A stretch of DNA of 64,000 nucleotides, taken from NCBI GenBank assembly GCA_019416685.1, contig DXWV01000044.1:62001-126000 (forward strand), written 5' to 3'. A program made the position numbers and the translations under genes. The stretch comes from Bacteroides sp. GTDB taxonomy: Bacteria > Bacteroidota > Bacteroidia > Bacteroidales > Bacteroidaceae. Positions 36,649-43,700 of the stretch are shown in pieces; the first letter of the stretch is position 1, and each line of letters opens with the position of its first letter. The notes below the pieces were generated by a model. The model was not told the DNA's origin, did not search any database, and worked only from the letters and a program-made list of their open reading frames with translations.

Positions 36649-38370
36649 ATGATGAAGAGATTTATAGTAAGATTAGCTTGTATTTGCCTTTTTCTTTTTG
36701 CTTATACAGCACTTGTGCAAGCGGAAAACAACGCTTCTGCAGCCGGAACGACACAACTGACTTTAGTACCTGCCACGTTGTCGGCAGGCACTAATACGAC
36801 ACTTTCTTTCGATTTGGTCAATTCTCTTCCGGTGACTGCTTTACAGTTTGATGTGATGCTACCGGAAGGTTTGTCTGTGAACACCATAATCAATGAAGAC
36901 GAAGAGGAGGTGCCTGCCATTACGCTAACCGATCGCAAAAAGAGTAGCCACTCTTTAAGCTGCAACCGACGGGAGGATGGACGTTACACGGTGGTCATCC
37001 TTTCTATGAAAAATCAGGCATTTAGTGGAGAAGAGGGAGCATTGGTTAATATATCCGTTGCCGTCTCTTCTATGTTGCCTACGGGAAGTTATGACTTGGC
37101 GGTAAGCCAGATTATCATTGTCCCGTTAGAAAGCGAAAGACCGGGAACTACGATTAAGCAGTCGGACTTTACGGGGCATGTCTCTGTCAATAATTCGAGT
37201 GGTGATACAGGGTCGGCTCAATTGTCTTTGGCAGCCGGCAGCTTGAAAGCGGGAACGGAGCAGACTATTTCTCTGAACCTGACCAATGAAACGGAAGTAA
37301 CTGCTCTGCAGTTCAATGTAAAGCTTCCGGAGGGTGTCACCCTGTGTACTATGAAGAACGAAGATGATGAAACCGTACCGGCTATCACGCTGACCGATCG
37401 CAAAAAGAGTAGCCATTGGCTGAGCTGTAATGAGCAGGAAGACGGCAGCTATATGGTGGTGCTTCTTTCTATGAAAAATCAGGCGCTTAGCGGGACAAGC
37501 GGAGCTTTGGTAGATATGAAGGTATCGGTTGCTTCTACTGTGACTACCGGAAGTTACGAGGTGGCTGTTAAGGATATTGTTATTGTTCCATTACTGAATG
37601 GAAGGCCGGGGATTTCGATTAAACAGCCGGAGTTTACTGATCGTATTTATATTGAAAACACCGGTGGAGGAGGTGACGTAACCGGTCCGGTTGCGCTGTC
37701 TATTCCCGCGATGGCATTGGCTCCCGGCGCTGAAGGGATATGTAATATTGATATGGTGAACGATCGGGATATCTGCGCTTTTGAGTTTAAAATAAAGTTT
37801 CCCGAAGGCATTAGCATTGTCGAAGCGTATAATGAAGATGATGAGTGGGCTCCCTCCATCCAATTGACAGATCGCAAGAAGAGCTCGCACCAGATCAATT
37901 TCCGCAAGAAAGACGATGGCAGTTACAGAGTGGTGGTAGTTTCCATGCAGAATGCTACCTTCAAAGGTAACAGTGGTGCAGTGGTAGCCATTAAGGTGAA
38001 GGCTGATCCGGAGCTGAAGGAAGGGAGTTATGGTGTTATACTGAGTGAAGCGCTATTGGTCACTCCGTCGGAGGAAAAGATAACGCAAGAAGATGCAAGT
38101 TATGCCATAGATATAAAAGAAGGCGTGGGCATTGAAAATGAGAACACAAACGGAATATCCTGTATATGTCAGGAGGGTGTCTGTCTGATTCGCGGCACGT
38201 CTGTTGGTGATCTTGTCGAAGTCTTTAATGTAGAGGGTTGTAACATTTATTCGGAATCCAGTACTGGAGAACAACTTGTAATACCCGGGGTGGAATTTCC
38301 TTCCGTGCTGATTGTGAGAGTCTCTCGAGCCGGAAAGCTGATCTATGTACGGAAGCTCGTATTACAATGA
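36649..38370 (+). CDS. Secreted protein of three cohesin-like repeats
   Basis: A 573-residue secreted protein (signal peptide MMKRFIVRLACICLFLFAY through VQA). It consists of three homologous domains of about 150 residues, at about 35-180, 186-335 and 345-490. Each has LSFDLVN...VTALQFDVMLPEG, then the unusual ITLTDRKKSSH motif (QLTDRKKSSH in the third), then VVILSMKNQAFSGEEGALV.I.V. The strand pattern and the ALQF and GALV blocks resemble cohesin domains. The C-terminal region of about 80 residues ends VLIVRVSRAGKLIYVRKLVL, which looks like a type A sorting domain. With dockerin proteins directly upstream it is a candidate scaffoldin. Cohesin identity is inferred from pattern, not from a profile search. 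Confidence 0.78.
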   Translation: MMKRFIVRLACICLFLFAYTALVQAENNASAAGTTQLTLVPATLSAGTNTTLSFDLVNSLPVTALQFDVMLPEGLSVNTIINEDEEEVPAITLTDRKKSSHSLSCNRREDGRYTVVILSMKNQAFSGEEGALVNISVAVSSMLPTGSYDLAVSQIIIVPLESERPGTTIKQSDFTGHVSVNNSSGDTGSAQLSLAAGSLKAGTEQTISLNLTNETEVTALQFNVKLPEGVTLCTMKNEDDETVPAITLTDRKKSSHWLSCNEQEDGSYMVVLLSMKNQALSGTSGALVDMKVSVASTVTTGSYEVAVKDIVIVPLLNGRPGISIKQPEFTDRIYIENTGGGGDVTGPVALSIPAMALAPGAEGICNIDMVNDRDICAFEFKIKFPEGISIVEAYNEDDEWAPSIQLTDRKKSSHQINFRKKDDGSYRVVVVSMQNATFKGNSGAVVAIKVKADPELKEGSYGVILSEALLVTPSEEKITQEDASYAIDIKEGVGIENENTNGISCICQEGVCLIRGTSVGDLVEVFNVEGCNIYSESSTGEQLVIPGVEFPSVLIVRVSRAGKLIYVRKLVLQ

Positions 38371-38404
38371 AACTAAGTTTGTTGTGAAATAATGATTAGA
38401 TGAT

Positions 38405-39430
38405 ATGGCTAAATATTATCTTTTTCTGATAGAGACCTTGCAACATCAGGAATGTTTGAAAGAAGAGGTCTTGAAATATGTCAACTCGTTTTTAAAGACT
38501 CATAGAGAGCGAGCCTCTGTAGATGTTTTTTTTCATTATTTCACGTTGGTGAGTTATAATAACGGTAGCTATAAGATTCTTATAGACGAGATGGATCTTA
38601 CGGAAGTTGCCCCTTTGGAAGATATTGAGTTTGATAAGGAACCCTCTTATTATAGATATGGATGTACTTATTATGTACTTGATACTTTTATAGAAAAGGT
38701 TCAGCGAGGTATTTCAAACCGGGAGGACAGTGTTTCTATAAATATAATCTCCGGAGGACGAAATAATACGGTTAAAGGGCATTGGGGGCTTGAGGTATTA
38801 AGATTAATTGAATCTAAGCAAGAACAAGGCTGGAGGTTCTGCTACTCCGGAATGGATGTTGTAAATAGACAATTGAAAATCGATCAAGGTATAAGGACTT
38901 TGTTTCGTTGGGATGCTACTGTCCTTTTCCATTTTATGTCGGGACCGAGGACCTTGGCAAAGAATCGGGAGGAGGTTGAAATCGTCAAAGAAAAGAAAAT
39001 GGAAGAAGATGTTAAGAAACCTGAAATGCTTTCATTGATAAGTCTGGCCGGAAATGATTCTTTTTCTCTGAACGATATACAATATACGAGTTTCAGGGAT
39101 TTTTGCAGGAGAGATGAAACATATCAGCCTGGTGTTATAATACAGAAACACGGATTTTATGTTTTGATGAATCACAAAGGGCAGCTTATATTGGAATATT
39201 CGAGGCTGTATCCCTGTTTTGATAGTTACGATTATGCCAATGAAGATCGTTTTCATCGAAATTACTGGTTGTGTAAAGATGAGCAGGAATTGATGGTTAA
39301 ATATGAGTATATTACACACAACCATTTCAGTTGCAGCGATGATGATTATTCTACTTGCCCGATGCCTGCTTTTCTGGGGCCTGCCGTATTCTATGATGAT
39401 GGGACAGGTGTGGTAAAAATAGGAGAGTGA
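38405..39430 (+). CDS. Uncharacterised protein without signal peptide, last gene of the operon
   Basis: A 341-residue protein that I do not recognise. It begins MAKYYLFLIETLQHQECLKE with no signal peptide or membrane segment, so it should be cytoplasmic. The first 190 residues have alternating strands and helices (VDVFFHYFTLVSYNNGSYKI, SINIISGGRNNTVKG, WRFCYSGMDVVNRQL) that could be a von Willebrand A-like fold, but the metal site motif DxSxS is not seen. The C-terminal 130 residues are rich in aromatic and acidic residues. It is 34 bp after the cohesin-like gene and is followed by the operon terminator, so it belongs to the same transcript. It is the only apparently intracellular product of the operon. 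Confidence 0.7.
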   Translation: MAKYYLFLIETLQHQECLKEEVLKYVNSFLKTHRERASVDVFFHYFTLVSYNNGSYKILIDEMDLTEVAPLEDIEFDKEPSYYRYGCTYYVLDTFIEKVQRGISNREDSVSINIISGGRNNTVKGHWGLEVLRLIESKQEQGWRFCYSGMDVVNRQLKIDQGIRTLFRWDATVLFHFMSGPRTLAKNREEVEIVKEKKMEEDVKKPEMLSLISLAGNDSFSLNDIQYTSFRDFCRRDETYQPGVIIQKHGFYVLMNHKGQLILEYSRLYPCFDSYDYANEDRFHRNYWLCKDEQELMVKYEYITHNHFSCSDDDYSTCPMPAFLGPAVFYDDGTGVVKIGE

Positions 39431-39463
39431 GTTTTGAACTCTTCTTTTGTTAAAGAACTATAT

Positions 39464-39504
39464 GTACATGGGATTATTTATAAAGATCATCCCATGTACT
39501 TTTT
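39464..39504 (+). terminator. Terminator of the nine-gene operon
   Basis: An 11-bp perfect stem, GTACATGGGAT (39464-39474) with ATCCCATGTAC (39489-39499), is followed by five T residues. It marks the end of the transcript that starts near 25320. Confidence 0.88.
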
Positions 39505-39558
39505 AATTTTTCATCTTTCTGACTTTTTGTTCGTGTTTTATAAAAGTAACGATTTGTT

Positions 39559-39592
39559 TTGGTACGAAAAAGAATAATTTTATATACATTTG
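39559..39592 (+). promoter_or_regulatory. Candidate promoter of the porin gene
   Basis: TACATTTG (39585-39592) matches the -7 consensus. TTGG (39559-39562) could be the -33 box, with a spacer of 22 bp, slightly long. Confidence 0.5.
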
Positions 39593-39642
39593 CGCATTCC
39601 GGACAATAGATCGGTTTATAGTTTTCATTTATAAAAACTACT

Positions 39643-40656
39643 ATGCAAAACACACTCCTTTTTATATTTATCCTTCTGCTTCCTATTGATCTGGTGGCAC
39701 AAGAAACATTGGGTAAAGTGGTGAATACCCTGAAAGAACGTATTAACTTATCGGCATATGCCCAGTTGGGATATACCTATAACAGTGCAGCCGATCCGGA
39801 TAATACATTTGATATCAAACGGGTTATTTTTATGGCAGACGGGAAGATTACAGAACGTTGGTCATGTTATTTTATGTATGACTTTGCAGTCAGTTCTCTG
39901 CAGGAATTATATACAAGTTATCAGTTCCTGCCGGGGCTGTCTGTTCGCGTAGGGCAGTTTAAAACACCCTATACCATGGAAAATCAGTTATCACCTACAA
40001 CGGTAGAGCTGATAAATTGCTATTCTTTGCCGGCATGTTATCTGGTTGGTATCAATGGAAGTGATGTCCTTTGTTCTGCAAGCGGGGGGCGGGATATTGG
40101 TTTGATGATTTATGGCGATTTGTTTAAAAAACTGCTGACTTATAAAGTGGCGTTGATGAACGGGCAAGGTATAAATACAAAAGATAAGAATTCTCAAAAG
40201 GATGTAGTGGGCTATCTGTCGGTGAACCCTTTAGAGTGGCTTACTGTGGGTACTTCCGTTGTTATCGGTAAGGGACATTCTGTTGCGGGAGCACCAATTC
40301 ATGGAATAGAACCGGGTGAAAACTACCGGCGTAACCGCTGGAGTATGGGAGCTTTCTTAACAGGAGAAAAGGCGAGCCTGCGTACGGAGTTTATGTTAGG
40401 TAAAGATGCTGATGTGAAAAGTAACGGAGGATATGTTACCGGATGTATCCGGATCATTCGTAATGTGGAAGCCGTTGCTTCTTATGAATATTTAAACCAG
40501 GATGTTGTTGCAGAAGATAAGCAATCAAATTATATGGCTGGTTTACAATACTGGTTTTATCCGAAGTGCCGTCTTCAGCTTCAATACACTCGTTTGACTC
40601 CGAAACATAACGATCCTTCGGATCTGGTACAGGCTCAGGTACAGGTACGATTTTGA
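39643..40656 (+). CDS. Porin of the phosphate-selective porin O/P type
   Basis: A 337-residue outer-membrane beta-barrel protein. The signal peptide (MQNTLLFIFILLLPIDLVAQ) is followed by INLSAYAQLGYTYNSAADP and FDIKRVIFMADGKITERWSC, the usual start of OprO/P-like porins in Bacteroidota. LSVRVGQFKTPYTMENQLSP is also typical, and the chain ends with an aromatic strand, VQAQVQVRF. Phosphate selectivity cannot be judged from sequence. It stands alone after the operon terminator. A decayed relative of its 5' third lies at 21437-21646, on the other side of the regulator/operon block. Confidence 0.88.
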   Translation: MQNTLLFIFILLLPIDLVAQETLGKVVNTLKERINLSAYAQLGYTYNSAADPDNTFDIKRVIFMADGKITERWSCYFMYDFAVSSLQELYTSYQFLPGLSVRVGQFKTPYTMENQLSPTTVELINCYSLPACYLVGINGSDVLCSASGGRDIGLMIYGDLFKKLLTYKVALMNGQGINTKDKNSQKDVVGYLSVNPLEWLTVGTSVVIGKGHSVAGAPIHGIEPGENYRRNRWSMGAFLTGEKASLRTEFMLGKDADVKSNGGYVTGCIRIIRNVEAVASYEYLNQDVVAEDKQSNYMAGLQYWFYPKCRLQLQYTRLTPKHNDPSDLVQAQVQVRF

Positions 40657-40759
40657 CTGAAGGAGAATAACTATTTGTTTTTTTAAGCTAAAAAGTGCCA
40701 TTCTTTAAACTTTATTCTGTTTCTTTGTTCTAATATAAAGTGACTTAAACTTTGAACAT

Positions 40760-43700
40760 ATGAGAATAAAACAGATTTGCATGATGGTATTGCTTGCTTT
40801 AGGAGTAGCCCCCTGGGCAAATGCGCAGACGTTTGACAAATTATGGAAACAAGTGGATCAGGCTGAACAGAAAAGTCTGCCACAAACAGTTATTCAGTTG
40901 ACAAACGAGATTTATAAGAAGGCGGAAACTGAGAAAAACTCTCCGCAAATGCTGAAAGCTTACACATGGCGGATGAAGTATCGCGAGATGCTGACTCCCG
41001 ATAGCTTTTATGTAAACCTGAACGGGCTGGAGCAGTGGGCTAAGACTGCGGAAAAACCGATGGACCGTGCCGTACTGAATTCGCTGATAGCGGGTATCTA
41101 CTCCGACTATGCCTCCCATAACCGCTGGCAGATATTCCAACGGCCGAATATTGTGGATGAAACTCCTTCCGCTGATATACGTGAATGGAGCGGAAATATG
41201 TTTGTGCAACAGGTGATGCAGCATACCACAGAGGCTCTGAAAGACAAAGAGTTGTTATTGGCTACGTCCGCACGTATCTATATCCCGTTTGTAGAGTTAG
41301 GTGATGCCAGCGAATATTATCGCCACGATATGCTTCATCTGTTGGGTAGCCGTGGAGTAGATGCATTGAGAAATGTAAACGGACTGGATAAAGACTCTGT
41401 TGTGAATGCCGGCATTGAGAATATCTATCAGGAGATGCTTGATACTTACAAAAGGGTTAATATGGATGATGGCTACGTGCTCACCATGCTCAATTATCTA
41501 GACTGGCGGCGTAATTCCGATAATACCTTTGTGCCCTACCGTGCACCACAAAAGTTGATAGGGTTGACGCAAGACCCCTATCTGGCGGGACTTGACAAAT
41601 TACGAACTGAGTTTAAAACTCATGATATCTGTGCCGAAGTTTATTTGGCAAAAGCAAGATATGCTATTGAGAAAGGACAACAGGCAATGGCTTTACAGAT
41701 TTGTGATGAGGCTGTCAGGCTGTATCCGGACTACAAACGTATCAATGCTTTAAAGAATCTGAAACTGGAGATTCTGAATCCCGCTTTGTATGTACGTGCT
41801 GATGAAGTCGCTTATCCCGGTGCCGACATGAAGTTGATGGTCAACCATAAGAATCTGGATGGCTTTACTGTACGTCTATATCAAGAGAAGAAGTTAGTGG
41901 CAGAAGAACATTATTCTTTGCTTCGTCCCGAAAACTATCAGGAGCGGGATACTGTTTTCACCTTCAAAGCTCCTGCAGAAGGTAGCTATGTGATGCGTAT
42001 TGTTCCTGATAGCAAAGCAAGAGAAAACAGCGAAAGCAAACTGAATGTGACACGCTTCAAGGTATTGACATTACGTTTGCCGGGTGATCAATATGAAGTA
42101 GTAGCCCTCGATTGTATGAGCGGGCAGCCTGTTGAAGGAGCGCTCATTACTCTTTATACGAATGATGAAAAGAAACTGACGGAGTTCACTACCAATGCGG
42201 AAGGAAAAGCTAAGTTCCCTTATAAAGGTGAATATCACTACCTGACTGCTACTAAAGGGCAGGATATTGCAATGCCTTTGCAAAGTATTTATAGAGGTCG
42301 CTATTATGCTTATTATGGCGACGGTAAGCCGACTGATTATGTGAAACTACTGACAGATCGTTTACTCTATCGTCCGGGACAAACGGTTTATGTGAAAGGG
42401 ATTGCTTATGAGCAGCAACTGGATACAGCCAATGTGTTAGCTAACCGTACTTATACGTTGACCCTTACTGATGCCAACCGACAGGAAGTAGGTAGGAGAG
42501 AACTTCGGACCAATGAGTTTGGTTCTTTTGTTACAGATTTTACATTGCCCGCTGCCTGTATGAACGGTACATTTACACTTTCTACAGAAAAAGGTACAAC
42601 AACGATTCGCGTGGAAGAGTACAAACGTCCTACCTTTGATATTACTTTTGATAAACTGACAGGATCTTACAGCCTGGGTGATAAGGTAGAGGTAAAAGGC
42701 TCTGTTAAAACCTTTAGTGGTGTTTCGTTGCAGGATTTACCGGTAAATTACACCGTTACCCGTTTCTTACGTTTCGGTTGGAGAGGGGTACAGACGGGTG
42801 TAGAACCCGTTGCTTCGGGGAGTGTGTTACTCAACGAAGACGGACAATTCACTGTTCCGGTGTTGCTGGAAGGTGATAAGAAGATGGATTTAGGGTATTA
42901 TGTTTTCCGGATAGATGCAACGGTCACTAATCTGGCAGGAGAAACACAGACCTCCTCTTATAACGTGAGTGTAGGTAATCGCTCCGTGACATTGGGAGCT
43001 AACATTCAGAATCCGCTATGCAAAGATGATTCTATCCGGCTTACTTTTATTGCTACCAATCTTGATGGGCAGCCCGTGAGCGTAGAAGGAACTTACAAAC
43101 TGTATCCGGTTGCAGACGGTGCAAAATCCGAAGATGTGATAAAGGGGACTCCGGCCTTTTCCGGAACCTTTGTATCCAATAAGGAGACACTTCTTCCGGG
43201 ATGGGCCTCCGTGTCTTCGGGAGAATATCTGTTAGTGATGTCTGCAAAAGATGACCAGGGACGGGAAGTGACTAATAAAGAAGAAGTGATTCTCTTCTCA
43301 ACTGCTGACAAACGTCCTCCGGTAAATATTCCGGTATGGTATTATGCCGAGAATACATCGTTTGATGCTGCGCATCCGGCTGTATTCTATTTGGGTACTT
43401 CAAAGAAAGATGCATACGTCATGATGAATCTATTTAGTGGTAATACAATGCTCGAAAGCAGGATATTGCGCCTGTCCGATTCTATAGAACGTTTTGAATT
43501 CCCCTATAAAGAGTCGTATGGCAACGGATTGTCTGCTACATTCTGTTTTGTAAAAGACGGTGGAGTCAATCAGCAAACGGTGAGAATGACAAAGCGTCTG
43601 CCGGACAAAACCTTGACGATGAAGTGGGAAGTGTTCCGTGACAAACTGCGTCCCGGTCAGGAGGAAGAGTGGAAACTCACGATTAAAACTCCACAAGGAA

